NCBI RefSeq assembly: GCF_022758145.1
Contig: NZ_JAJVDH010000002.1
Span: 868,001 to 932,000, forward strand
Origin: Pontibacter vulgaris
GTDB lineage: Bacteria > Bacteroidota > Bacteroidia > Cytophagales > Hymenobacteraceae
Direction: 5' to 3'
DNA: 64,000 nt
Shown: in pieces, positions 8,828 to 17,429 of the stretch
Layout of the letters: every line of letters starts with the position of its first letter
How positions within the stretch are numbered: position 1 is the stretch's first letter
Program-made: the position numbers and the translations under genes
The notes under the pieces: model-generated
Told to the model about the DNA's origin: nothing
The model's database searches: none
Seen by the model: only the letters and a program-made list of their open reading frames with translations

Positions 8828-9130
8828 GTTTCATTTTATACTTTGGTGCCCTCAGGCCAGGCGGCCTCGTCCTTTGGCATCGCGCTGTCTATTGAAGCTG
8901 CTCCTCGCTCCGCTGCGGGCTGCTGAGCAAGCTCAGCACCGCAACAATAAAAGGCGCTCAACCCAAGGACTGGAAAAGACACTTCTTCGTTAGCGGCTGT
9001 GCAACTAAAGCAGAACTGTCCCCTTGAGGGGACTATAGGGGTGTAACAACAGCAACTATAAAACTATAACTTTAAAAGCAGCAGCAGAAAAACTCCCCGC
9101 CTTAGACAAGGAGGGGTTAGGGGTGGTTGG
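8828..9130 (+). repeat. Composite dispersed repeat, copy B
   Basis: Most of 8691-9265 is non-coding. This 303-bp block matches 35358-35670 in inverted orientation over nearly its whole length, block by block: the GTTTCA..TTTATAC.TTGGTGC edge, a GC-rich core (GCGCTGTCTATTGAAGCTGC), GGCGCTCAACCCAAGGACTG, then GTCCCCTTGAGGG with TATAGGGGTGT, then CTCCCCGCCTTAGACAAGGA. No open frame is conserved between copies. It is probably a non-autonomous mobile or REP-like repeat. Confidence 0.8.
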
Positions 9131-9160
9131 AGCATTTATAACCATAAAACTATAAGCAAG

Positions 9161-9193
9161 ACGCTCGTAGGAGCTGCGCGCGCTACGAGGTCT
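9161..9193 (+). repeat. Short dispersed hairpin repeat
   Basis: CTCGTAG and CTACGAG form an inverted repeat around a GC-rich loop. A diverged version (GGAGCTGAGCACGCTACAAG core) recurs at 37403-37435, so this is a second small repeat family, separate from the composite repeat next to it. Confidence 0.55.
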
Positions 9194-9265
9194 ATACTAA
9201 TCCTGGCTCAGACTTAAACTCAGAGCCGGGGTGAGGTAAAGCTGAAACGATAGGGGAAATCAATC

Positions 9266-10894
9266 TCAATAATACACCCGCCACTTCCCAACCTGCTGCT
9301 TATGTTTAAAACTTTTTATTAGCCAGACTCTCTCTGACAGCAATTCATCCCCGGTAATCAAAACCGCTTCCTGCTGCACCAAATTTCGCAGGCGGGCTTC
9401 ATCTTGTTTGTTTGATAACTGCAGGTAATGTTGTCGCCAGGTAGTGTCGCTTTCAAACTGGGTTTCGCGGGTAAGTTTGCGGTTTTTATCCTGCACGGTA
9501 ACTATGTTTCTTTTTAGCTCAAATGCCAGTGAAGGCAACAACTCATCATATACTAGCAAGGGCCTGTTTGCAAGCTGCTTTTGCCGGAGAAAAGTAACCA
9601 GGCTGGTGCTGCTGTTGGTTTTGTCGGGGTTATGGCCTAGCAGGTACGTTGAGTAAGGAATAAGCAATAATGTAAAAGCCAGTGTGGCAAGTATAAATTT
9701 CAACCCCGGATCTTTTGAAGAACGAAGTATAAAGGCCAAACTAGCAAGTATAGCCACCGGGAAAAGAAGTGCCCAAATTGGTATCTCAATACCTAAGCCT
9801 GCCAAAGGAACAGCCAGCAATGCCAGCGCAAGTATGGCAAAGTATAAACAAGTATAAAAAGTGGCTTTTTGTTGCCGTTCGGGTGGTAAAGCTTGTAACG
9901 TATAACCTGCAAGCAGTGCCAGGCCAGCGAAAAGCGGCAAGATGTAAAGTATAAGCTTGGAGCCTGAAAGTGAGAAAAACACCAGCGGAACCAGCAGCCA
10001 TATTAACAATAAGCGGCTTTGTAGTTTTGGCATCTGTTTTATACTTGCAGCACTAAAAGCTACTAGCGCCGACCAGGGCAAGCTAAGGGCAGGAGCTAGC
10101 ACCAGGTAAAACCACCAGGGCTTGGAACGGCCAAAGGTTTCGGGGTTGGCATAACGTTGTACGGTGTGTTTCAGCAGAAAATAATCTACAAACTGTTTTT
10201 CCTGCCACATGAGGTAAACATACCATGAGGCGCTGAGCAGCAGGAAAAGTGTAAAGGCTGTAAAAATATGAGCTGCTTTGCCATGTAGTAGACCTGTTAC
10301 CGGCCTGTAAGCTATAGCAACCAGCACCGGGAAAATAATACCTACAGGGCCTTTAGTTAAAAATGCTAACGCCATGGTTGCAAAGTATAAGTATAGCCAG
10401 CCTGGGCTGTTCCGGTTTTTGTAGCATAACCAGGCCCAGATCGCCAGCAGCTCAAAAGTGGTCAGGAAGGAGTCGGTGGTAAGGTTGCGCGCCGAAATAA
10501 GTACAGCAGGCATAGAAATGTAAGCAACTACCGCAAAAAAGGCAGGCCGTTTGGCCTTAAAAAGCTCCAGCCCCATTTTGTAAACCAGCCAGGCCTGCAA
10601 CACCAGCGATAGCTGCAGAAAAAACCTTGCCCCGAATTCAGTAACGCCAAAAGCAGCCATACCCCAGGCTGTAATTATATAAGTAACAGGTGGTTTATGA
10701 AAGTGCAGGATACCCAGCAGGCGCGGGTGCAACCAGTGTCCGGTAGCCAGCATTTCGCGGCTTATCTCGGCATAACGGGCCTCGCTGGTTTCGATAACGC
10801 CCCAGCCACCCAGGTTGTATAAAAGTATGGCCAGTAGTATAGTCAGCAGCAGAAGTACGGTGCGGGAGCCGTAGGCATCATTTTGTTTCAGCAT
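9266..10894 (-). CDS. GT39/ArnT-like membrane glycosyltransferase
   Basis: The 542-residue polytopic membrane protein has the GT-C fold signature of PMT/ArnT enzymes: a short cytoplasmic N-terminus, the first periplasmic loop with ETSEARYAEISREM (catalytic acidic residue) and HFHKPPVTY, then about 12 hydrophobic segments and a soluble C-terminal tail. The family moves a sugar from a polyprenyl-phosphate donor onto lipid A, protein or another lipid at the periplasmic face. It is the last gene of a minus-strand operon with the LAB_N protein (5-bp gap) and GT2 gene. That context fits a polyprenyl-phosphate-sugar pathway: GT2 makes the donor, the LAB_N protein helps, GT39 uses it. The acceptor is unknown. 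Confidence 0.88.
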   Translation of the reverse strand: MLKQNDAYGSRTVLLLLTILLAILLYNLGGWGVIETSEARYAEISREMLATGHWLHPRLLGILHFHKPPVTYIITAWGMAAFGVTEFGARFFLQLSLVLQAWLVYKMGLELFKAKRPAFFAVVAYISMPAVLISARNLTTDSFLTTFELLAIWAWLCYKNRNSPGWLYLYFATMALAFLTKGPVGIIFPVLVAIAYRPVTGLLHGKAAHIFTAFTLFLLLSASWYVYLMWQEKQFVDYFLLKHTVQRYANPETFGRSKPWWFYLVLAPALSLPWSALVAFSAASIKQMPKLQSRLLLIWLLVPLVFFSLSGSKLILYILPLFAGLALLAGYTLQALPPERQQKATFYTCLYFAILALALLAVPLAGLGIEIPIWALLFPVAILASLAFILRSSKDPGLKFILATLAFTLLLIPYSTYLLGHNPDKTNSSTSLVTFLRQKQLANRPLLVYDELLPSLAFELKRNIVTVQDKNRKLTRETQFESDTTWRQHYLQLSNKQDEARLRNLVQQEAVLITGDELLSERVWLIKSFKHKQQVGKWRVYY

Positions 10895-10899
10895 AAAGC

Positions 10900-11553
10900 T
10901 TAGCGTGTGGTAGAGGGTTGCTGGGAGGGTGTTTCGCGCAGGCCTAAGTATAAATTCCGGCTATAAGCTGCCAGGCCGAAAATCTGACCGATAAAAAGTA
11001 CGGGGTCTTTCCGGAAAACAGCGTAAGACACGATCATCAGGCTGCCCACCAGGCTGATAGCCCAAAACCCCGTAGGTATAACCGAAACCTGCAGCCGCTC
11101 CGAGTGGTACCACTGGTAAACAAAGCGCAGCGTAAAAATTACCTGCCCCAATCCGCCCCAGGCTATTAATGCTCCTGATATCTTGTTGTGCTCCAGAATA
11201 TAGGAAAAACTATAGGTATCGCTGAAAAGGAGCCAGCCAATAGCCATAAACGGGAAAAGTATAGCTGCCCAACGAACTATAAATGGTACCTGATCCCACA
11301 TGTTTTTCAGCTTCAGGTTGCGCAGGTATATAAAGTAGGATATCATTTGCCCGCCAATAATAACCAGGTCGGTGCGCAGGGCGCCATACACCATGAGCAG
11401 GATAGAGGCAATGATACTGGTGGTCCAGAAAGAGCCCGGGGAGAGTACTTTGCCAGCCTGCTCCGATTTTACCCATTGCACCAGTAGCCTGGCCGAAAAA
11501 AGCACCTGGGCCAGCAAACCAATGCCGTAGATAATAAGTTCGCTCTTATCCAT
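10900..11553 (-). CDS. Duplicated LAB_N (lipid-A-disaccharide synthase N-terminal domain) membrane protein
   Basis: This small membrane protein (217 residues from the chosen start) is built from two copies of the ~70-residue, three-helix LAB_N domain. The copies share a pattern: GLLAQVLFSARLLVQW / GLGQVIFTLRFVYQW, then SPGSFWTTSI / IPTGFWAISL, a GS/AS helix, R.D, GQ and YLRNL / YSRNL. I chose ATG at 11553, which overlaps the GT2 stop codon by 8 bp (ATGGATAA). A longer form starting at 11574 is possible. It lies between GT2 and GT39 genes, a common arrangement for this domain in polyprenyl-phosphate-sugar cassettes. Its biochemical role is not established; carrying or flipping a lipid-linked sugar is my inference. 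Confidence 0.85.
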   Translation of the reverse strand: MDKSELIIYGIGLLAQVLFSARLLVQWVKSEQAGKVLSPGSFWTTSIIASILLMVYGALRTDLVIIGGQMISYFIYLRNLKLKNMWDQVPFIVRWAAILFPFMAIGWLLFSDTYSFSYILEHNKISGALIAWGGLGQVIFTLRFVYQWYHSERLQVSVIPTGFWAISLVGSLMIVSYAVFRKDPVLFIGQIFGLAAYSRNLYLGLRETPSQQPSTTR

Positions 11554-12286
11554 GCTGCACAGGCTCGGCTTCAAACTGCTCCACTATGCGATAGCGGATA
11601 TATCGCTTGCGCATCCAACGGAAGGCAAAAGTATCTTGCAGCGGGCCCCACAAACGATTGAACAAGTGATACTTAGAGTAGCCAGCAAAACGCTCAAAAT
11701 GCTGTACGGGTATCTGTTTTACCTTGCCTCCCTGCAACTGAATAAGTGCGGGCAGAAAACGGTGCATACCATCAAAAAAAGGAATACGCTTGGCCCAGGC
11801 TGTATCCATAATTTTAAGCGGGCAGCCGGTATCTGCTATGCCATCCTGAATCATGCGCCTTCTAAAGCCGTTCGCAATCTTAGACGACATTTTTTTTACG
11901 AAGGTGTCTTTTCGTTTTTGCCGGATGCCGTTTACCATCTGGTATTCCGCTAAATACTCAAAAAACAGCAGAAAATCGAGTGGCGAGGTTTGTAAGTCTG
12001 AATCTATATAACCCACGTAGGGAGTTTGGCAATGGTCTATGCCGGCTTTCACGGCTGTGCTCAACCCGTGGTTCTTTTCAAAAGAGAGGTAAGCATACCC
12101 CGTGCGAGCATGGCATATTTCGCGTAGCATTGGCAGGCTGTTATCAGTAGAGCCATCGTTTATGAAAAGCACCTGCGCCGGCACCGGCGATTGCTCCAGA
12201 AAAGCATCCATAGATTCGCAGAAACGAGCCAGGCAGCCTTCTTCGTTAAAAACAGGTACTATTATAGTAAGGGTTAGTGCATTCAT
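11546..12286 (-). CDS. GT2 family glycosyltransferase (dolichyl/undecaprenyl-phosphate sugar synthase type)
   Basis: The protein has 247 residues from ATG 12286, just before LTIIVPVFNEEGCL, the normal opening of the GT-A fold. Four extra in-frame residues are possible. Key motifs are FINDGSTDNS (UDP-sugar binding), GYIDSDLQTSPLDF (the metal-binding DxD region) and a C-terminal QHFERFAGYSKYHLFNRLWG stretch typical of DPM1/ArnC-type enzymes, here without C-terminal membrane helices. It probably transfers a sugar from a nucleotide donor to a polyprenyl phosphate on the cytoplasmic side. It is first in the GT2-LAB_N-GT39 operon. Confidence 0.88.
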   Translation of the reverse strand: MNALTLTIIVPVFNEEGCLARFCESMDAFLEQSPVPAQVLFINDGSTDNSLPMLREICHARTGYAYLSFEKNHGLSTAVKAGIDHCQTPYVGYIDSDLQTSPLDFLLFFEYLAEYQMVNGIRQKRKDTFVKKMSSKIANGFRRRMIQDGIADTGCPLKIMDTAWAKRIPFFDGMHRFLPALIQLQGGKVKQIPVQHFERFAGYSKYHLFNRLWGPLQDTFAFRWMRKRYIRYRIVEQFEAEPVQHG

Positions 12287-12427
12287 CAAAACTGCCACTT
12301 ATGGTAGATGTTTTTATACTTATTTCTTTATTTAAGGTATATGAAAATATTGAAAAATTTTATTGCGATTACGTTATAAGCCCAATTGAAAGCTTAACCT
12401 GCAGCTACATACCATTACACTTTAACT

Positions 12428-13135
12428 ATGAAAAACGTGACCAGAAAGTTATGGCAGTTGCTGGCTTTGTTGTCTGCAGAGCTGGTTGTGGTATGGCTTG
12501 TTTTCTTTGGCTGCATTATGGCGTTTTCTACTATCGTGAACGAAGTATTTATTGAGCAGGAAACAGATTTTGACCAGGCTTTGTTTGCGTTTGCCGACAG
12601 CCATACTTCGCCGGGAATTACGCAGCTTATGAAATATATTTCTTTTTTTGCTTCTGCCGAATATTTGCTGGTAGCTCCTGCAATTGTCGTGTTAATATTT
12701 GCCTTTTTTGAAAAGATGCACTGGTTCGGGCTTAAAGTGCTGCTGATTTCCTTTTCAGGGTCTATACTTAACCAGGCCCTGAAGCGCATTTTTGACAGGC
12801 CGCGCCCGGATACTGCCATGGAGGAACTGGCCAGCCTGAGCTTCCCGAGCGGGCATGCCATGATCGGGGGCATATTTTATGGCCTGCTGATTTACATTGT
12901 ATGGCAAACGGTTGCCAACCAGACCTTGCGCTGGATCTATACGCTAGTGCTCACGTTGCTGATTTTGCTCATCGGTTACAGCCGGATTTACCTGAACGTG
13001 CATTATGCCACAGATGTACTGGCCGGGTATTCAGTAGGGGCGCTCTGGCTTATCATTTCCATTTACCTGATGCGAAAACTCGAAATTGCCTACCTGCGCC
13101 GCTACGAAACCAAAACTCCATCCGAAGAATTATAG
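12428..13135 (+). CDS. PAP2 family phosphatase (paralogue of 7738-8460)
   Basis: The 235-residue membrane protein has all three PAP2 motifs: KRIFDRPRP, FPSGHA and SRIYLNVHYATDVLAG. It aligns end to end with the protein encoded at 7738-8460, including FASxxxL, GSILN and FYGLLIYxVWQ segments, so the two are duplicates. It is divergent from the GT2-LAB_N-GT39 operon with a 141-bp shared upstream region, which suggests a linked role. Polyprenyl-pyrophosphate recycling or lipid A 1-phosphate removal are likely jobs (inference). Confidence 0.9.
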   Translation: MKNVTRKLWQLLALLSAELVVVWLVFFGCIMAFSTIVNEVFIEQETDFDQALFAFADSHTSPGITQLMKYISFFASAEYLLVAPAIVVLIFAFFEKMHWFGLKVLLISFSGSILNQALKRIFDRPRPDTAMEELASLSFPSGHAMIGGIFYGLLIYIVWQTVANQTLRWIYTLVLTLLILLIGYSRIYLNVHYATDVLAGYSVGALWLIISIYLMRKLEIAYLRRYETKTPSEEL

Positions 13136-13309
13136 TTAACCCATTACCCGGATAAGGGGACTATCTTGTTCATCAGCTTTGAATTAAGCCTAAAGAACTG
13201 TACTTTAGTTACTGACGCCGGATTACCTGCCAGGTTTATACTTTGTGCCTGTCAGTAAGTATGATTCCGGTTAATGTAAAGTATTTTGATCAGCTCCTGT
13301 AACACCAGT

Positions 13310-16186
13310 ATGCATACCTTTCGCAGAAGAATTATACTTTATAGTTTCGGTTTGTTTATGGCCGTACCAGGCCTGGCCCAGCACCCCGATAATATAGCCG
13401 AAGTAAAAGCAAAACTTCAGCAGGAACGAATGCAGGCACAGGCAAGCAAAAGTATAAGCGCAGCCGCCAAAGCCGAAAAGTTGCTGGAGCTTGGCATGTG
13501 GCAGGAAGCAAGCCAGGCGCTGACCACTGCCAAACCTTCCACCCAAACTATACTTGCCAAAGCCAAACTGGCCATACTGCAGAATGAGTTTAAGCAGGCC
13601 GAAAAGCTGGTGTTGCAGGCACTAAAACAGAACACGAAGCAACCCGAAGCTTTGCTGCTGCAAAGCAAACTACAGGTGCAGGCATGGGAGCTACCCAAAG
13701 CCCTGGCAACAGCTGAGCAGGTATTGCAGCAAAATGCTAAAAACGAAGAAGCTGCACTGGCCATAGGCCGCATCCTGATGTTGCAGAAAAAGTATGGCGA
13801 GGCACTGAACTGGGCACAGAAAGTACAAAGCTGGAACAAGAATAATGCGGCGGCTTACCTGCTGGAGTCTGATGTCCATTTCTGGAACCAGAAGCCGGAG
13901 TTGGCTGAAAAGCCTCTTATTACCAGCCTTACCTTAGATCCTTTTAATGCCGATGCCCGCTTTAACTATGGCTATGCTATCTGGCGTCGCGTAGATGCCA
14001 CGCAACTTAACGCCATGGCGGCACAGTGGGAACTGGCCCTGGAGCTAAACCCACTGCATTACGTTACGCACTGGCACTGGGGCAATGGCCACACCAACCT
14101 TACCTATGCTGATTATGCACACCCAACTGATGAAAAAGTACGCGAAGAGCTAAAGGTGGCCGATAAACTACTCTCGCAGAACAAAGTTCAGGAAGCTTTG
14201 GCAGCAGCACAACAGGTACAGAAAAGCTATCCGGAGTCAGTTTTGCCGGAGATGCTGCGTGGCTCGGCTTACTACATGGCTTTCGATATGCCACGCGAGG
14301 CACGCCTGGATTCTGCCCAGGCTATTTTTCAGCGCATTCTCAAGTATAAAAAACATTATGGCTCGGCACATAACGCCATGGCCGCCGTTATCAAACAAAA
14401 GCAGCTTACTTACCTTGCCGCCTACGATTCGCTGAACCAGGTAATTGAGAGAACAGCAATAAAGGACCCTGTAAATTTTGCGCGCGTGTTTCCGGATGTG
14501 AGCTACTACCCGGGCAATACTGTGCAGAAAATGGTGTGGTCGCAGTTGTATGAAAGCATCGTATACTTCCCGTTCCTGTCCAGGATGGGCGAAACATTCG
14601 TGGTACCGCCGCTGCACATCGACCTGGCTATTGCCATGAAATCGCCCTACTTCCGGCAGGCTACCACCTTTGATAACCGCCAATGGATGGATATCCGTGG
14701 GGTAGGAAGCGGCGCTGCTGCCATCGAATATGTTGTGCGGGGCTCTTTCCTGGAGCGCAACGTGGTGCTGCATGAGTATACCCACCTTTACCACGGCCGT
14801 GTTTTTACCGATGCCGAAAACCGCGAAGTACGCCGCCTCTATAACAATGCCATGAAAGAAGGCAGGACTTTGGATTATTACTCCGCCAACAACGAGCACG
14901 AGTACCTGGCCCAGACCTATCCGGCATACTTTGAGCCTGTAAAAGTGCATCCGCTCAACCATAAGTCCATTAACACCACCGCCGACCTGAAAGCCAAAGA
15001 CCCGGAGCTTTATACTTTCCTGGATAAACTGGTGCAACGCCAGCGAGCCTACCTGGCAGGCGATAAGCAGGCAATGGCCAGCAACTGGGCGCAAGTATAC
15101 CTGAACCTGGCAGAGCGAGCCGAAGGGAAAAAAGAATTTGCCAGCGCAGCAGCCCTGCTGGATACCGCCCTTACCTGGGATGCCAGTTACCAACCAGCGC
15201 TACTGGCGTATGCCGGCCTGAAGCAACAGCAAAACGATTATGAAGCTGCCAAATCCTTCCTGCGAAAAGCTGAAAGTATAAACCCGAAGTATGCGCCTGT
15301 TTATGTAGCTGAAGCAGAACTGCAGGAAAATATGCGCCGCGCCGGTAAACTATCGGGAAAGAAAGCAGTAGCTGAGCAGGCAAAATTGTACGAAAAAGCC
15401 ATAGCGCTGGAAGACGACCTGCTGACGCGGGCACAGGTAAACCGTAGTTTCCGGGAGTTTTATACTTCGTACGGGATGGTGCCACAGGCAATAGCGGTAG
15501 CAGAATCATACTTGAAAGATGCGCCAACTATTTCTACTTACCTCCGCGACCGGCGCGATGAAGCCCTGGCCTATGCCAATTACCTGAAAGGCACCACCCG
15601 GATTGCACCAGAGGCTGTAGAAGTGCTGTCGAAAATAGTGGCGCAGAAGCCGCAAAATTACGAACTGCGCTTGCAATATGCCGATGTGCTGGCTGCCCAG
15701 GGCAAGTATAGCGAGGCCATTGCGACATTGGAAGAAGCACAGCGCATTCTGGCTGCGGCCGGCAATGCCCGCCCTGATTTTATGGTCAGGCTGGCAGCTT
15801 TTAAGCTGAAGGCAGGTGATAAGGCAGGCGCCCGTGAAGCACTGCAACCTATACTTGATGGCAAAGCAAAACTGCGAACCGATCTGCACAGGTTGGCTGG
15901 CGTGTATGCAGCCTTAGGCGAAAAAGAGAAAGCGGCCGAAGTACTGGCACAGTTACCGGAAGCTGCCACATCAGCTGATGCAGCAAATAAATTATTGGCA
16001 CAAGGGCAGCTAAACGAAGCGGCAAAGGAACCAAAAAAGGCCAGGAAAGCTTACAAAACTGCTTTGAAAGAAAATCCTTACCAATTTGAGGCACGGCAGC
16101 AGCTTTCAAACCTCTTGCAGCAGCAGGGTAAAATCCAGCAGGCGGAACAGGTAAAAGCCGAAGGAGTAAAACTGGCACAACTTTAA
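13310..16186 (+). CDS. TPR-rich exported protein with a gluzincin (HEYTH) peptidase-like core
   Basis: The protein has 958 residues from ATG 13310, which starts a good signal peptide (ending VPGLAQ). An upstream in-frame TTG at 13286 adds only eight residues. The N-terminal third (about 20-380) and the C-terminal part (about 560-958) are tandem TPR-like helical repeats rich in Ala, Gln and Lys. Between them is a metalloprotease-like segment: HEYTH at 488-492 (HExxH) and NNEHEYLAQTYPAYF with E529/E531 about 40 residues later, fitting the third zinc ligand of a peptidase-MA/gluzincin fold. It is probably periplasmic or surface-associated. The substrate is unknown. Both halves are intact and there is no frameshift. 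Confidence 0.75.
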   Translation: MHTFRRRIILYSFGLFMAVPGLAQHPDNIAEVKAKLQQERMQAQASKSISAAAKAEKLLELGMWQEASQALTTAKPSTQTILAKAKLAILQNEFKQAEKLVLQALKQNTKQPEALLLQSKLQVQAWELPKALATAEQVLQQNAKNEEAALAIGRILMLQKKYGEALNWAQKVQSWNKNNAAAYLLESDVHFWNQKPELAEKPLITSLTLDPFNADARFNYGYAIWRRVDATQLNAMAAQWELALELNPLHYVTHWHWGNGHTNLTYADYAHPTDEKVREELKVADKLLSQNKVQEALAAAQQVQKSYPESVLPEMLRGSAYYMAFDMPREARLDSAQAIFQRILKYKKHYGSAHNAMAAVIKQKQLTYLAAYDSLNQVIERTAIKDPVNFARVFPDVSYYPGNTVQKMVWSQLYESIVYFPFLSRMGETFVVPPLHIDLAIAMKSPYFRQATTFDNRQWMDIRGVGSGAAAIEYVVRGSFLERNVVLHEYTHLYHGRVFTDAENREVRRLYNNAMKEGRTLDYYSANNEHEYLAQTYPAYFEPVKVHPLNHKSINTTADLKAKDPELYTFLDKLVQRQRAYLAGDKQAMASNWAQVYLNLAERAEGKKEFASAAALLDTALTWDASYQPALLAYAGLKQQQNDYEAAKSFLRKAESINPKYAPVYVAEAELQENMRRAGKLSGKKAVAEQAKLYEKAIALEDDLLTRAQVNRSFREFYTSYGMVPQAIAVAESYLKDAPTISTYLRDRRDEALAYANYLKGTTRIAPEAVEVLSKIVAQKPQNYELRLQYADVLAAQGKYSEAIATLEEAQRILAAAGNARPDFMVRLAAFKLKAGDKAGAREALQPILDGKAKLRTDLHRLAGVYAALGEKEKAAEVLAQLPEAATSADAANKLLAQGQLNEAAKEPKKARKAYKTALKENPYQFEARQQLSNLLQQQGKIQQAEQVKAEGVKLAQL

Positions 16187-16229
16187 ACAGACACAAACTA
16201 TACTTTTATAACCAATCTAATCTACACAC

Positions 16230-16808
16230 ATGAAAGTTATTTTACGCTTACCATTTTTACTTGTACTGTTGCTGGCAGGGCTTTTTTCCTGCCGTACCAC
16301 ATCTTCCGAAAGCGAAGCTGTTATGTCAAGTAATGCTGCCGCGGCACCTGCCGACTCCACAATTATTTACATTGTGCGCCACGCCGAAAAAGATATTTCT
16401 AACCCTGATAACCAGGATCCGGATCTTACAGAAGCTGGCAAAGCGAGAGTTGAGGCATTTCGTGCTCTAATGCAGGGGCAGCAGGTAGATGCACTTTTTG
16501 CTACCAAGTATATCCGTACCCAGAATACGCTTAAGCCTTTAGCTGATGAACGAAACCTGGCTATTACCCAATACGAAGCACATGATTTTAATGGCCTGAA
16601 AACACAGATCCTGACAAACTATAGCGGTAAAACAGTTGTAGTGGCGGGGCACTCAAATACCTTGCTGCCAATAATAGAAGCCTTTGGTGGCAAGCGCCCG
16701 GTTTCAGATATTTCAGATCACCAATACGATTATCTGTTCAGGCTGGCCCTGGCACCTGATAATGGCATAGCCGTTAAAACCGCGCATTTCGGCACACCTG
16801 CCAACTAA
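16230..16808 (+). CDS. Histidine phosphatase family lipoprotein
   Basis: The 192-residue protein has a lipoprotein signal (LLLAGLFSC, Cys near residue 21). The mature domain begins with YIVRHAEK, the RHG-type catalytic motif. It also has TEAGKARVEAFRALM, the conserved ATKYIRTQNTLKPLA and a second catalytic histidine in VVAGHSNTLLPII. This is a short SixA/phosphoglycerate-mutase-like phosphatase, probably tethered in the periplasm or outer membrane. The substrate is unknown. It lies 43 bp after the TPR/peptidase gene on the same strand and ends at a strong terminator, so the two may form an operon. Confidence 0.88.
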   Translation: MKVILRLPFLLVLLLAGLFSCRTTSSESEAVMSSNAAAAPADSTIIYIVRHAEKDISNPDNQDPDLTEAGKARVEAFRALMQGQQVDALFATKYIRTQNTLKPLADERNLAITQYEAHDFNGLKTQILTNYSGKTVVVAGHSNTLLPIIEAFGGKRPVSDISDHQYDYLFRLALAPDNGIAVKTAHFGTPAN

Positions 16809-16823
16809 GCAGCTATAACATAC

Positions 16824-16859
16824 AAAGCCCCGCTACCAGAAAGTATGCGGGGCTTTTTT
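16824..16859 (+). terminator. Rho-independent terminator
   Basis: AAAGCCCCGC pairs with GCGGGGCTTT around a 13-nt loop that contains AAAGTAT, followed by six T. It ends the 13310-16808 transcription unit. Confidence 0.88.
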
Positions 16860-16903
16860 ATGCTAAAAGTATAAGTAAAAGTTGGGTGAAGTATAGGAGT
16901 GAA

Positions 16904-17335
16904 TTATCGTTTCACAACCATAGACTCGGCCAGGCGGTCGTGCAGGGTGTTTTTATCAGAGTGATAGTTGCCTGTAATAAACCTGAAAATCACGATAACC
17001 ATTGTGATGGGCTTTGCAGCGTAACGTACGGAGGCTTTTTTAAAACTGAGGCACGTTCCATTAACATTTTTAACCCGAAGCCCCAGTAATTGCTTGCCTA
17101 TAGTGGCTTGTATGGCACAACTTTCGGCTCCGGCAAAGTATAGCCAGCCCAGTAAAAAATGCAGGAATAATTCAGGCTTTAGGAGAAAGGCAGTCTCGTC
17201 GCTGCTGATCGTAAAATAATCTTCCAGGCCAATAACAGCCAGCAGCAGCAGAGCATCTATAGCAAAAGCAACCACACGAACTCCCATGTCGGCCAGTTCA
17301 ACGTTGTTTTTTGATGTAGAGTATACCGCTTGCAT
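16904..17335 (-). CDS. RDD family membrane protein
   Basis: The 143-residue membrane protein has the RDD pattern: MGVRVVAFAIDALLLLAVIG near the N-terminus, a second helix around FLLGWLYFAGAESCAIQATIGKQLLGLRV, and a C-terminal helix with HDRLAESMVVK. A basic GKQLLGL.V turn follows helix 2, as usual. Function is unknown for most members; transport or membrane-protein modulation has been proposed. It is similar to the protein at 18962-19399. Confidence 0.85.
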   Translation of the reverse strand: MQAVYSTSKNNVELADMGVRVVAFAIDALLLLAVIGLEDYFTISSDETAFLLKPELFLHFLLGWLYFAGAESCAIQATIGKQLLGLRVKNVNGTCLSFKKASVRYAAKPITMVIVIFRFITGNYHSDKNTLHDRLAESMVVKR

Positions 17336-17429
17336 GTGCTAAGTGCTTATAGTAGAGTGCGTAATGACTTATACTATAGCGCGGCTTACAAGTTGCGGTA
17401 TGTGGTATGTTATGAAGGGTAAACTGATA

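Noticed and set aside
8828-9130. Insertion sequence with transposase
   Set aside because: No transposase frame, clear terminal inverted repeats or target duplication could be seen; called as a non-coding repeat only.
13200-13310. TATACTTTG taken as a TAnnTTTG promoter
   Set aside because: The spacing differs (TA-TAC-TTTG has three bases, or TA-C-TTTG one), and the heptamer is too common in the window to count as promoter evidence.
14237-15193. 318-residue minus-strand frame inside the TPR/peptidase gene
   Set aside because: It is antisense to a strong coding region with clear motifs, and its composition looks like an antisense shadow.
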